Source: Thiobacillus sp. (GTDB lineage Bacteria; Pseudomonadota; Gammaproteobacteria; Burkholderiales; Thiobacillaceae). Taken from it: 14,397 bases of DNA. The stretch is from contig JAABQU010000251.1 in NCBI GenBank assembly GCA_011391285.1, forward strand, positions 1 to 14,397, written 5' to 3'. The position numbers and the translations under genes were made by a program. This document shows positions 1 through 7,312 of the stretch, piece by piece. The number at the start of each line of letters is the position of its first letter. The first letter of the stretch is position 1. The notes under the pieces are model-generated. The model made no database searches, was not told where the DNA came from, and saw nothing but the letters and a program-made list of their open reading frames with translations.

Positions 1-12
1 AAGCGGGGTGAC

Positions 13-42
13 TTGCCTCGCGCACGCAAGCTGTGATATAAA
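13..42 (+). promoter_or_regulatory. probable sigma-70 promoter of rpmB-rpmG
   Basis: A -35-like TTGCCT (13-18) lies 18 bp upstream of a -10-like TATAAA (37-42). TGA stands directly before the -10 box, giving the extended -10 form TGn. It would start transcription near base 49, just ahead of the 14-bp repeats, leaving a leader of about 60 nt before rpmB. This is a motif match by eye, without experimental support. Confidence 0.5.
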
Positions 43-55
43 TCGCGGTTCTCGG

Positions 56-97
56 GTTAACCCCTATACGTTAACCCTCAATGGTTAACCCTCAATT
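56..97 (+). repeat. three tandem 14-bp repeats in the rpmB leader
   Basis: Three contiguous 14-bp units start at 56, 70 and 84. All begin with GTTAACCC. The second and third share 13 bases (GTTAACCCTCAAT); the first diverges in its last six bases. The array ends two bases before the GGAG ribosome-binding site of rpmB, so it would be transcribed as part of the leader. It also creates a spurious ATG at 81. Its role is unknown: it could bind a protein in DNA or RNA, or be a neutral duplication. Confidence 0.85.
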
Positions 98-110
98 TTG
101 GAGCAGCGTC

Positions 111-347
111 ATGGCTCGCGTATGTGTCGTAACGGGCAAGAAGCCCATGGTCGGAAACAACGTTTCCCACGCCAACAATAGAACCAAGCGTCGTTTTCTG
201 CCCAACCTGCAGTACCGCCGGTTCTGGGTCGAGAGCGAGAACCGCTGGATCCGTCTGCGTTTGTCCACGGCTGCCCTGCGCACCATCGACAAGAACGGCA
301 TCGATTCCGTTCTGGCCGACCTGCGCGCCCGCGGCGAAGCGGTTTAA
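111..347 (+). CDS. rpmB: 50S ribosomal protein L28
   Basis: Ribosomal protein L28 of the large subunit, 78 aa, the usual proteobacterial length. The protein opens [20 protein letters not shown] and continues with the basic, RNA-binding NRTKRRF segment typical of the family. The start is set at 111, because GGAG at 100-103 sits 7 nt upstream and the family begins MARVC or MSRVC. The in-frame ATG at 81 would add ten unrelated residues encoded by the tandem repeat. Only one cysteine is present, so this is the zinc-free form. Its stop codon TAA (345-347) overlaps the AAGGAG ribosome-binding site of rpmG, the gene it is almost universally paired with, so the two form one operon. Confidence 0.98.
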   Translation: MARVCVVTGKKPMVGNNVSHANNRTKRRFLPNLQYRRFWVESENRWIRLRLSTAALRTIDKNGIDSVLADLRARGEAV

Positions 348-358
348 GGAGAAGCACC

Positions 359-526
359 ATGGCTAAAGGCGGACGCGAAAAGATCAAGCTGGAGTCCACT
401 GCGGGCACCGGTCACTTCTACACCACCACCAAGAACAAGAAGACCATGCCCGAGAAGATGGAGATCAGCAAGTTCGATCCCAAGGCTCGCAAGCATGTGA
501 TGTACAAGGAAACCAAGCTGAAGTAA
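359..526 (+). CDS. rpmG: 50S ribosomal protein L33
   Basis: Ribosomal protein L33, 55 aa, beginning [20 protein letters not shown] and ending MYKETKLK. Length and sequence closely follow the E. coli type. There is no cysteine, so this is the zinc-independent (C-minus) form. The ribosome-binding site AAGGAG (346-351) lies 7 nt before the ATG and overlaps the rpmB stop codon, consistent with coupled expression. The gene is short enough to be missed by a 60-aa length cutoff. A strong hairpin terminator follows 17 nt after the stop, closing the rpmB-rpmG operon. Confidence 0.98.
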   Translation: MAKGGREKIKLESTAGTGHFYTTTKNKKTMPEKMEISKFDPKARKHVMYKETKLK

Positions 527-543
527 TCCCAGCGTGGACCCAT

Positions 544-571
544 AAAAAACCCGCCAATCGGCGGGTTTTTT
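544..571. terminator. bidirectional intrinsic terminator between rpmG and the desaturase gene
   Basis: A perfect 12-bp inverted repeat (544-555 with 560-571) encloses the 4-base loop AATC. The inner stem is CCCGCC/GGCGGG and the outer part is A6/T6. This gives a GC-rich hairpin followed by a U-tract on both strands. It sits between the rpmG stop (526) and the desaturase stop (611), which face each other, so it can end both transcripts. Confidence 0.95.
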
Positions 572-610
572 GTTGCCTGCCGACAGGCGACCCGAAGGCC
601 GCCCACCTTA

Positions 611-1783
611 TCAGGCGTAGCTGCGAAGGCGAACCGAGAACTCCTGCAGCGACTTGATGCCGCTGTCTTCGGCGCGCTTGCACCAGGCCTGCAACTGCTC
701 CAGCAACTGCTCGCGGCTGGCGGTGGAGCGGCTCCAGATGGCGGCCAGTTCCTGGCGCATGCGGTAGACGGTTTGCAGACGCTCGCTCTTGCCCAAAAGG
801 GTCTCGAGTTGGGCCTTGTCGGCCGCCGCAAGCTCGGTGGGCTCCTTGTACAGCCAGCTGCGGAAACTGTTGAGGTTCCAGTTTTCCGGCAGGCTCGCAC
901 CCGCCTTGAGCTTGGCAATCTCGGCCGCAGTGTCGGCGCGCACGCTCTTCACAAAGCGCGTCATCACATCGTAGCGATGGGTGATGACAGCCTGCAGGGT
1001 GTCCAAGTCACACAGCGGCTTGGCCGGCTGCCACTTCACCGTCGGTGCCACCTTGCGAACCGTGGCCAGGCCGACATAAGACATCAGCTTGATGTACATC
1101 CAGCCGATGTCGAACTCATACCATTTGTTCGACAAGCGCGCCGAGGTGCCGTAGGCGTGGTGGTTGTTGTGCAGTTCTTCGCCGCCGATGATGATGCCCC
1201 ACGGGAAAATGTTGGTGCTGGCATCCTCGCTGGCGAAGTTGCGGTAGCCCCAGTAGTGGCCGATGCCGTTGATGATGCCGGCGGCGGTGATCGGAATCCA
1301 CGCCATTTGCACCGCCCAGATGGTCAGGCCGATGGGGCCGAACAGGGCAAGGTTGATCGCCATCATCAGCCAGATGCCTGCGGCCGAGTGACGGCTGTAG
1401 ACATTGCGCTCCATCCAGTCGTCGGGTGTGCCGTGGCCGTATTTTTCCAGCGTCTCGGCCACCTTGGCTTCGGCGCGATACAGTTCGGAGCCTTCCCAGA
1501 AAACCTTCTTGATGCCCCGCGTCTGCGGGCTGTGCGGATCTTCGGGGGTTTCGCATTTGGCGTGGTGCTTGCGGTGAATGGCGACCCATTCCTTGGTGAC
1601 CATGCCGGAGGTGAGCCACAGCCAGAAACGGAAGAAATGGCTGACGACGGGGTGCAGATCGACGGCGCGGTGCGCCTGCGAGCGGTGCAGGAAAATGGTG
1701 ACGGCGGCGATGGTGATGTGGGTCAGGCCAAGGGCCACCAGCACATAACCCCACCAGGGTAAATCCAACAAACCTAATTGCAT
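611..1783 (-). CDS. acyl-CoA delta-9 fatty acid desaturase (DesB-like)
   Basis: Membrane di-iron desaturase that introduces a cis double bond into saturated acyl chains, most likely acyl-CoA, to adjust membrane fluidity. The three histidine boxes are intact: HRSQAH (33-38), HRKHH (70-74) and HNNHH (205-209), with the extra His of NGIGHYWGYRNF near 176. Hydrophobic segments lie around 11-32, 46-63 and 137-170. At 390 aa it matches the Pseudomonas DesB class, which has a C-terminal tail of about 130 residues rich in charged helix. The start is placed at 1783, because CAGGAA lies 7 nt upstream. A TTG at 1807 would add eight residues but falls almost on the predicted transcription start. It converges on rpmG across a shared terminator. 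Upstream are a candidate promoter and an inverted-repeat operator. The assignment to acyl-CoA rather than phospholipid substrate is inference from family likeness and the nearby acyl-CoA synthetase. Confidence 0.93.
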   Translation of the reverse strand: MQLGLLDLPWWGYVLVALGLTHITIAAVTIFLHRSQAHRAVDLHPVVSHFFRFWLWLTSGMVTKEWVAIHRKHHAKCETPEDPHSPQTRGIKKVFWEGSELYRAEAKVAETLEKYGHGTPDDWMERNVYSRHSAAGIWLMMAINLALFGPIGLTIWAVQMAWIPITAAGIINGIGHYWGYRNFASEDASTNIFPWGIIIGGEELHNNHHAYGTSARLSNKWYEFDIGWMYIKLMSYVGLATVRKVAPTVKWQPAKPLCDLDTLQAVITHRYDVMTRFVKSVRADTAAEIAKLKAGASLPENWNLNSFRSWLYKEPTELAAADKAQLETLLGKSERLQTVYRMRQELAAIWSRSTASREQLLEQLQAWCKRAEDSGIKSLQEFSVRLRSYA

Positions 1784-1818
1784 TGCATGTTTCCTGAAAA
1801 AGGACAATATCGTCCAGC

Positions 1819-1847
1819 AATGTACGGATAAACCCCATAAAAATCAA
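1819..1847 (-). promoter_or_regulatory. candidate promoter of the desaturase gene
   Basis: Read on the minus strand, TTGATT (1847-1842) and TACATT (1824-1819) are separated by exactly 17 bp, each matching 4 of 6 consensus bases. Transcription would start near 1812, about 30 nt before the ATG at 1783. The spacing supports it; the boxes themselves are only moderate. Confidence 0.45.
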
Positions 1848-1855
1848 GGTTTATC
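1827..1855. promoter_or_regulatory. 8-bp inverted repeat, candidate operator over the desaturase promoter
   Basis: GATAAACC (1827-1834) and its exact reverse complement GGTTTATC (1848-1855) are spaced 21 bp start to start, two helical turns. The left arm lies in the spacer of the candidate promoter and the right arm abuts its -35 box, so a dimeric regulator bound here would block RNA polymerase. Desaturase genes of this class are known to be controlled by TetR-type regulators such as DesT in Pseudomonas; no regulator gene is in this window, so the link is inference. Confidence 0.5.
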
Positions 1856-2065
1856 TGTGTTTTCGACCAAGACCAAATGTGTCATGCACCGTGAAAACGG
1901 GATACAGATCCGGTCGCTTTCGAGCGCCGCCCAATCACCCGGCCGGGATTCGAGCAGCGCGTTATATTGCCGCGGTTAGATCATCGGTCGCCGAGTCCAG
2001 TTCCACCAAAACGTCCCTGCCGGAAAATTCTTGATTGCATGAATCATCAGGCTGGCCGGTCAGGT

Positions 2066-3277
2066 TCAGAAATTCAACGTAAGTTGCGCGGAGAGAATAT
2101 CGACCTGGCTGGAATACTCGCCGTTAAGCGTGGTGCCATTGTCTGTACTCTGCAAGCCTGGATCGTTCACGAAGAGGTGAGCGTATCCGAAGTCAATCAC
2201 ACTCTGCGCGGACAGCCGATATTGCCCCCCGAACGCGATCCAGGTGCGTGCACCGTCAGGAATGCGGGGGGTGCGATCGATGTCCGACACCGGCGCTTCG
2301 TCGTACGCGACACCGCCACGCAGACTCAGTTTGTCGCTCATGTGCCAGGTCGCCCCCAAGGAATAACGCAGAATATTTTCCCAGTTCTCGGGCGTGGTTT
2401 TGTTGACGGTGCCCTTGATCGGCAGATCGTCGAAATCGCTCCAACCGGTCCAGGTCACATCGGCTAGCAGATCCCAACTGGGGGATACCTTGTGAAAAAG
2501 ACTGAGCGAGGCGCTATCGGGCAAGGTGACGTCTGCCGTTACCGGCCCATTGAAAACGACCGGGTCTGAGGTGCTGGCAGTGCCATCCAGCGTGTAGTCG
2601 ACCTCGGATCGGTAGGATAGGCCGACGCGGGTGGCAGGCGTCACCTGCCACAGCGCACCCAGGTTGTAGCCCCAGCCGTAATCGTCCCCCTTGATCGTTA
2701 CAAGAGGCTGGCCAAGAACGGGAATCCGGTTCGTCAGCGTTGCTTCGACCCACTGTATATTCAACCCGGCCCCGACCGACAGGCTGTCGCTGACCTTGTA
2801 CGCGAGGGACGGATTGATATTGATGGTTTTCAGTTCCGACTTGATGGCCTGATAACGGCCGATCCAGTCTGAGTCGTATTCGGTCTTGAGGCCGAAGGGA
2901 CTGTTCAGGCCAACCCCCAGATGCACATCCGGCGTCAGGCGGAAGGCGAAATAGGCATTCGGCACCAACGCCCACCCACCGGCATCGCCGCCTTCTCCCC
3001 CAGTGACCGGAAATGGGGCGCTGACCGTTCCCGAAAATTCCGCCTTGGGTTTGATGAGGTGTCCTGCAATTACCCACTGGCGGTCCGGCAACAGCGTCAT
3101 GCCCGCGGGGTTGAAATAGATCGTACTGGCATCCTCAGCCACGGCAGCCGCACCCGCATAGGCGTTGCCGAGCCCGCTCGCATTCTGCTCGATCAATGCG
3201 AATCCGGCGGCATGCGCAAAACTGGCACATCCGGCCAGAGCCAGGCCTGCGACCAAGCGGTTAACACGTAACAACAT
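2066..3277 (-). CDS. fadL: FadL/OmpP1-family outer membrane long-chain fatty acid transporter
   Basis: Outer-membrane beta-barrel channel for long-chain fatty acids or other hydrophobic compounds, 403 aa. A signal peptide is clear: basic MLLRVNR, a hydrophobic core, and a likely cut after AHA (23/24). The mature protein starts AGFALIEQNASGLGNAYAG, the N-terminal hatch typical of FadL, and carries the family motif NPAGM at 56-60. It ends in LTLNF, with the terminal aromatic residue used for barrel assembly. GGGAGC just upstream supports the ATG at 3277. The gene follows the acyl-CoA synthetase by 27 nt on the same strand, so uptake and activation of fatty acids are probably co-expressed. In some bacteria members of this family carry aromatic hydrocarbons instead, but the neighbours favour fatty acids. 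Confidence 0.93.
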   Translation of the reverse strand: MLLRVNRLVAGLALAGCASFAHAAGFALIEQNASGLGNAYAGAAAVAEDASTIYFNPAGMTLLPDRQWVIAGHLIKPKAEFSGTVSAPFPVTGGEGGDAGGWALVPNAYFAFRLTPDVHLGVGLNSPFGLKTEYDSDWIGRYQAIKSELKTININPSLAYKVSDSLSVGAGLNIQWVEATLTNRIPVLGQPLVTIKGDDYGWGYNLGALWQVTPATRVGLSYRSEVDYTLDGTASTSDPVVFNGPVTADVTLPDSASLSLFHKVSPSWDLLADVTWTGWSDFDDLPIKGTVNKTTPENWENILRYSLGATWHMSDKLSLRGGVAYDEAPVSDIDRTPRIPDGARTWIAFGGQYRLSAQSVIDFGYAHLFVNDPGLQSTDNGTTLNGEYSSQVDILSAQLTLNF

Positions 3278-3304
3278 GAAAGCTCCCTTGAATGTTGATT
3301 GAAA

Positions 3305-5122
3305 TTATCTGCGCGGAAAATCAGCGTACATGGCCTCGACCGCTGCGCGGTAGCGCTCGATTATCCGGCTGCGCCGGATTTTCAGGGTGGGCGTCAGAAG
3401 GCCGTCATCCACTGTCCACGGTTTGAGTTCGGGCGTCAGGCGACGAATCTGGGCATAACCCGGGAAATGCTTGAGGTGGCCCGCCGCGCGTCGGACAAGT
3501 GCCTTCAGCACCTTGGGGTCGCGCAATGTGGCGGGGTCGTTGGGGTCGACTTCGAGGCTGGCGGAAAAATCCTGCCAGTGCGCCTCATTCAATACCGCCA
3601 GCGCGGCGAGATAGGGCTTGCCTTCGCCGACCACCATCACCTGTTCGAACAGCGGGTCGAGCTGAATCGCGGATTCCATTTCGGTAGGCGGCACTTTCTC
3701 GCCGTTGCTCAGCACGATGATGTCCTTGATGCGCCCGACGATCGCGTAATGACCCTGGGTATCGACACTCGCCACATCGCCGCTGTGCAGCCAGCCTTCG
3801 CTGTCGATGACGGCCCGGGTCGAGGCCTCGTCCTTCCAGTAGCCGCGCATCACGCAGCGGCTGCGTGTGAGCAACTCTTCGTTGTCGCCGATTTTCACCT
3901 CGATGCCAGGCATCGGCTGGCCGATGCTGGCGGGCAGGTTGGAATCAGGCCGGTTGACGCACACCACCGGGCTGGTTTCGGTCAGCCCGTAGCCCTGATA
4001 GATTGGCACGCCCAGTCCGATGAACACATGCGCGATCTCGGGCGAAAGCGCCGCGCCGCCGGAAATCGCCAGCCTCAGGCGCCCACCCAGTTTTTGCGTG
4101 ACATTCCCCGCCACCAGTTTGTCGAGCAGCAGCCACAACAACAGCTCGGGGTGCCATCCCGCCCGCCCCTGCGTATGCTCGAAGCGCCGCCAGCCGACCT
4201 GCACCGCCAGTTGGAACAGCATGCGGGCGAGCGGGCTTTTCTTCGCCAGCCCGTCCTGGATGCGGCCGTAGACGCGTTCGTAGATGCGCGGCACCGAGAT
4301 CAGCACGGTGGGGCGGATATCCTGTAGATCCTGCGCCAACTGGGTGATCGATCGCGCAAAGGCCACCTCGGCCCCGAGCAGCATCGCCATGTAATAGCCG
4401 CCGGTGCGCTCCAGCGTATGCGACAGCGGCAGAAAGGACAGGAACACCTCGTTCGGGCCGAAATCCGCGCATTGCGAGGCGTAGAACGCATTCCACAGCA
4501 GATTCTCGTGCGTCAGCATCACGCCCTTGGGACGACCGGTGGTGCCGGACGTGTAGACGATGCTGGCCAGCAGATCTGCAGTTGGATGGCGTTCGGGAAG
4601 CGGCGCGTCGGCGGCGGCATCCAGCCAATCGGCGGCCAGCACGAAGCGCGCCCCCCAGTCGCCGAGGCCGTTTTCCGGCGCCATCAGACTGACGACGCGC
4701 TGCAACTGGCGTGCGGCGCCGGCGATTTCGTCCAGCTTCCTGTGCTGGAACCTGCCCTCGATCAGCAGCAGCTTGGAATCGGAATGATCGAGAATATAGG
4801 CCGCGCTTTCCGGGCGGTCGTCGAGGTACAGGGGCACCGTGACCAGGCCCAGCCCCAGTGCAGCCTGGTCGAAAATCACCCACTCGACGCTGTTTTTCAG
4901 CATCACCGCCACGCGGTCGCCGGGGGCGAGGCCCTCCTTCGCCAGAGCGGCCTGCCAGCGCGCCACCTCGGCCGCCACCTCGGCCCAGGTGAAGCTCACC
5001 CAGGCGTCGCGTGTTTCGTCGAACTGGCGGTAGGCGACCTGGTGCGGTGTCGCCGCGACGCGTGCGCGGAACAGGCCACACAGCGAGCCGAGTGTGTCGG
5101 GATGGAACGGCGCTGCCGTCAT
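3305..5122 (-). CDS. long-chain fatty acid--CoA ligase (AMP-forming, FAA1 type)
   Basis: Activates fatty acids to acyl-CoA through an acyl-adenylate, at the cost of ATP. All landmarks of the ANL superfamily are present in 605 aa: P-loop TSGTTGRPKG (191-200), YQGYGLTETSP (375-385), the hinge-side SGDVA (447-451) and GRIKDIIVLSNGEKV (463-477). The size and the GEKV ending of the last motif match the bacterial FAA1-type synthetases (COG1022) rather than short acetyl-CoA synthetases. The ATG at 5122 has no obvious Shine-Dalgarno sequence, but conserved sequence starts within about ten residues. It precedes fadL by 27 nt and probably shares its transcript. The gene 61 nt upstream encodes an RNA methyltransferase, which is functionally unrelated. 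Confidence 0.94.
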   Translation of the reverse strand: MTAAPFHPDTLGSLCGLFRARVAATPHQVAYRQFDETRDAWVSFTWAEVAAEVARWQAALAKEGLAPGDRVAVMLKNSVEWVIFDQAALGLGLVTVPLYLDDRPESAAYILDHSDSKLLLIEGRFQHRKLDEIAGAARQLQRVVSLMAPENGLGDWGARFVLAADWLDAAADAPLPERHPTADLLASIVYTSGTTGRPKGVMLTHENLLWNAFYASQCADFGPNEVFLSFLPLSHTLERTGGYYMAMLLGAEVAFARSITQLAQDLQDIRPTVLISVPRIYERVYGRIQDGLAKKSPLARMLFQLAVQVGWRRFEHTQGRAGWHPELLLWLLLDKLVAGNVTQKLGGRLRLAISGGAALSPEIAHVFIGLGVPIYQGYGLTETSPVVCVNRPDSNLPASIGQPMPGIEVKIGDNEELLTRSRCVMRGYWKDEASTRAVIDSEGWLHSGDVASVDTQGHYAIVGRIKDIIVLSNGEKVPPTEMESAIQLDPLFEQVMVVGEGKPYLAALAVLNEAHWQDFSASLEVDPNDPATLRDPKVLKALVRRAAGHLKHFPGYAQIRRLTPELKPWTVDDGLLTPTLKIRRSRIIERYRAAVEAMYADFPRR

Positions 5123-5183
5123 GTCAGGTGTTCAAGCCAACTGGAAGGAAACGCCGTATTGATAACCTTAAAGCCTGAGCGGG

Positions 5184-6431
5184 TCAATTGGCTTTCTTGA
5201 CCAGAACGGCGGCGAAAAAGCCGTCCGTTCCGTGCACGGCAGGCGACAGCTTCAACAGGGCGCCGGTGTCGAGCGGAATCTTGTTCTGCGCCAGCAATTC
5301 GTTCACCGGCAGCAGGGTGAAATTGCCTTCCACCAGGAGTCCCTCGACAATCGCTTCGTTTTCTTCCGGCAACAGGCTGCAGGTCGCGTAGACCAACCGG
5401 CCGCCAGGCTTTAGCAGCTTGGCCGCCGCACGCAGAATGGCGGCCTGTTTCTGTGTCAGTTCCGCCACGGACTCGGGCGACTGGCGGAATTTCAGGTCGG
5501 GGTTTCGGCGCAGGGTGCCCAGCCCCGAGCACGGCGCATCGACCAGCACGCGGTCGAGTTTGCCGGCGAGCCGCTTCACCCGGGTGTCGTTTTCCGATGC
5601 GATCAGTTGCGGCATCACATTGGACAGACCCGAGCGCGCCAGCCGCGGCTTCAGGTTCGCGAGCCGCTTCTCGGCCACGTCAAACGCATACAGACGTCCG
5701 GTCGACGCCATCATGGCGCCAATGGCCAGCGTCTTGCCGCCCGCGCCGGCGCAGAAATCACACACCATCTCGCCGCGTCGCGCCCCCAGCAAGAGCGCCA
5801 GCAACTGGCTGCCCTCGTCCTGCACTTCCAGGCTGCCGTCGACAAACAGGGGATGGCGATTGATCGCCGGATGCGCCTTGAAGCGGATACCCCACGGCGA
5901 ATACGGCGTCGCCTCGACGGCCAGGCCTTCCGCCTGAAGCTGCGCCAGAACGGTGTCGCGGCTGGCCTTGTGCGCATTCACCCGCACGTCCATCGGCGCC
6001 GGCTGCTGCAACGCGCGGCCGAGCACGAGGATGTCGGCGTCGCCCATCGAATGCTGCAGCTTTTCGATCACCCAGTCGGGCAGTTCGGCCGCCACCGCCA
6101 GCGGCAGGTCGTCGGTTTTGGCGTTGCGGATGTGATCGATCAGTTCGGGCCTGGCGAACTGCTCCAGCGTCGCGCCGCTCATGCCGCGCGCCTTGATCAG
6201 CCACGCAATGATCAGCGTGCGCGGGTTGGCCGCCGGCACCACCACCGACAGGTAGCGGTAGCGGCGCAGCACGCCGAACACGGCTTCGGCCACGAATGCG
6301 CGGTCATGTGAACCGAGCTTCTTGTGCTCGCGGAAGAACGCCGACAACTCGGCGTCGGCCGGACGTTTGAAATCCAGCACCAGGTCGAGCGCCTGGGTGG
6401 CAAGTTGCAACAAGAGCGGGGTGAGTTCCAT
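5184..6431 (-). CDS. RsmB/NOP2/Sun-family RNA m5C methyltransferase
   Basis: SAM-dependent enzyme that methylates C5 of a cytosine in RNA, most likely 16S rRNA, 415 aa. The SAM site is VCDFCAGAGGKT (223-234). The two cysteines of the family mechanism are present: PCSG with Cys301 (product release) and ATCS with Cys351 (nucleophile). EVQDEGSQL (202-210) and the C-terminal DGFFAA (403-408) are also diagnostic. The N-terminal part (about 1-130) is helical and resembles the NusB-like RNA-binding domain of RsmB, but I cannot align it with certainty. It may be RsmB itself or a second, RsmB-like paralog, so no symbol is given. The ATG at 6431 has no strong ribosome-binding site. The preceding gene on the strand ends 51 nt upstream. 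Confidence 0.92.
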   Translation of the reverse strand: MELTPLLLQLATQALDLVLDFKRPADAELSAFFREHKKLGSHDRAFVAEAVFGVLRRYRYLSVVVPAANPRTLIIAWLIKARGMSGATLEQFARPELIDHIRNAKTDDLPLAVAAELPDWVIEKLQHSMGDADILVLGRALQQPAPMDVRVNAHKASRDTVLAQLQAEGLAVEATPYSPWGIRFKAHPAINRHPLFVDGSLEVQDEGSQLLALLLGARRGEMVCDFCAGAGGKTLAIGAMMASTGRLYAFDVAEKRLANLKPRLARSGLSNVMPQLIASENDTRVKRLAGKLDRVLVDAPCSGLGTLRRNPDLKFRQSPESVAELTQKQAAILRAAAKLLKPGGRLVYATCSLLPEENEAIVEGLLVEGNFTLLPVNELLAQNKIPLDTGALLKLSPAVHGTDGFFAAVLVKKAN

Positions 6432-6482
6432 CGGCGGGGTCAGGCAGGTTGGCAGGCGGCAGGGGTCATCCTGCCGAAAAGG

Positions 6483-6785
6483 TCACTCGTCGTCGCCGAG
6501 CTCGGGATCCCAGCCTCTTTCGCGCGCACGTTCCACGGCCATCTTGTACAGGACGGTATGGCGCTCGAGCAATTCGGGCGGCAGGCGGCTGGGCAGGTTG
6601 CCGTATTTGTCCCACTCGGCCTCGATCTTCTCGGTCAGCGCCTGCATCTGGCCAAGCTGCCAGCCCGCGCAATCCTCGGTCTCGGGAATGAAGCCGAACA
6701 GCCAGCCGTCGAGCACGACGCGCGCCAGCATCGTGACGCCGTGCTTGTCGTTATAAAACCCGGGGTAGGTCATTTTGTTATTCAT
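6483..6785 (-). CDS. conserved-looking small protein of unknown function
   Basis: A 100-aa protein I do not recognise. It is soluble, with no signal peptide or membrane segment. The first half is rich in aromatic and hydrophobic residues (ARVVLDGWLFGFIPE, near 21-35); the second half is a charged helix (EKIEAEWDKYGNLP and ERHTVLYKMAVERARERGW), ending acidic in ELGDDE. Its ATG overlaps the stop codon of the PsiE-like gene as ATGA (6782-6785). There is no Shine-Dalgarno sequence, so translation is probably coupled to that gene. Met5 at 6773 is an alternative start. The normal GC-rich codon use and the tight overlap argue that it is real. Confidence 0.8.
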   Translation of the reverse strand: MNNKMTYPGFYNDKHGVTMLARVVLDGWLFGFIPETEDCAGWQLGQMQALTEKIEAEWDKYGNLPSRLPPELLERHTVLYKMAVERARERGWDPELGDDE

Positions 6786-7210
6786 GGCAGCAAGTCTCTG
6801 TCTTTCAGTTTCTCGTCGTACGGGAAGCGAACATGGCCATAACGGATCACCAGCACCGCGACAGCCAGCAGCAGCATCGAGGCAGTCACGCCCAGCATGC
6901 GCCAGTCGTCGAGGCTTTTCATGTCGAGCACCAGATAGCGCGCCAGCGCCACGATGGCGATGTAAATGGGGAAACGCACCGGCAACTGCCCGGAGCGGAA
7001 ATACACGCCGACCATGGCCAGGATTTCCAGATACAGGAACAGCAGCAGCAGGTCGGCCAGCGTCACCGTCCTGGCATCGATCATGGTCTTCACTTCGATC
7101 ACGCCCGCCACCAGTGTGGCGAGCGTGATGACGATGAGGCCGATGGCTTCGAACGCGCCCAGCGCATTCAGCGCCAGCCGGGAAAGTCTATGGTCTTTGG
7201 CGGGATTCAT
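6782..7210 (-). CDS. PsiE-family (phosphate-starvation-inducible) membrane protein
   Basis: Inner-membrane protein of 142 aa resembling PsiE, whose biochemical role is unknown although the E. coli gene is induced by phosphate starvation and cAMP-CRP. Four transmembrane helices are apparent, near residues 14-38, 51-71, 80-96 and 105-123. The central FRSGQLPVRFPIYIAIVALARYLVLD block is what suggests PsiE. The start is placed at the ATG at 7210: a GTG at 7255 would add 15 residues of non-membrane sequence (MRAEWYPCASFPDAL) not expected in the family. Its stop overlaps the next gene by four bases. A run of nine C lies about 75 bp upstream. No pho box was recognised, so phosphate control is not supported by this sequence. 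Confidence 0.82.
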   Translation of the reverse strand: MNPAKDHRLSRLALNALGAFEAIGLIVITLATLVAGVIEVKTMIDARTVTLADLLLLFLYLEILAMVGVYFRSGQLPVRFPIYIAIVALARYLVLDMKSLDDWRMLGVTASMLLLAVAVLVIRYGHVRFPYDEKLKDRDLLP

Positions 7211-7282
7211 GAGGGCGTCCGGAAATGAAGCGCAAGGATACCATTCAGCGCGCACGACTTAATCCGCCGGAAAGGCGCACGG

Positions 7283-7291
7283 CCCCCCCCC
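7283..7291. repeat. homopolymeric C9 (G9 on the minus strand) tract
   Basis: Nine consecutive C in the 147-bp gap between the htpX stop and the start of the PsiE-like gene. On the minus strand this is a G9 tract about 75 bp upstream of the PsiE-like ATG. Tracts of this length can change length during replication or be miscounted in sequencing. Confidence 0.9.
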
Positions 7292-7312
7292 ACCAGCACA
7301 TTAGCGATCCGA

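Noticed and set aside
81..110. Earlier in-frame ATG start for rpmB at 81
   Set aside because: It lies inside the tandem repeat, lacks a ribosome-binding site, and adds residues absent from L28. GGAG 7 nt before the ATG at 111 fits.
773..1762. 329-aa plus-strand reading frame opposite the desaturase
   Set aside because: Antisense shadow in GC-rich DNA; low-complexity His/Val/Gly composition, and the minus strand has a complete family match.
1784..1807. TTG start at 1807 for the desaturase
   Set aside because: It is within about 5 nt of the predicted transcription start and has no ribosome-binding site, whereas AGGAA is well placed for the ATG at 1783.
2032..2046. TGATT-GCATG-AATCA inverted repeat after fadL as a terminator
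   Set aside because: The stem is only 5 bp and AT-rich with no U-tract; too weak to call.
3299..4327. 342-aa plus-strand frame opposite the acyl-CoA synthetase
   Set aside because: Antisense shadow: the opposite strand carries all AMP-binding motifs in order.
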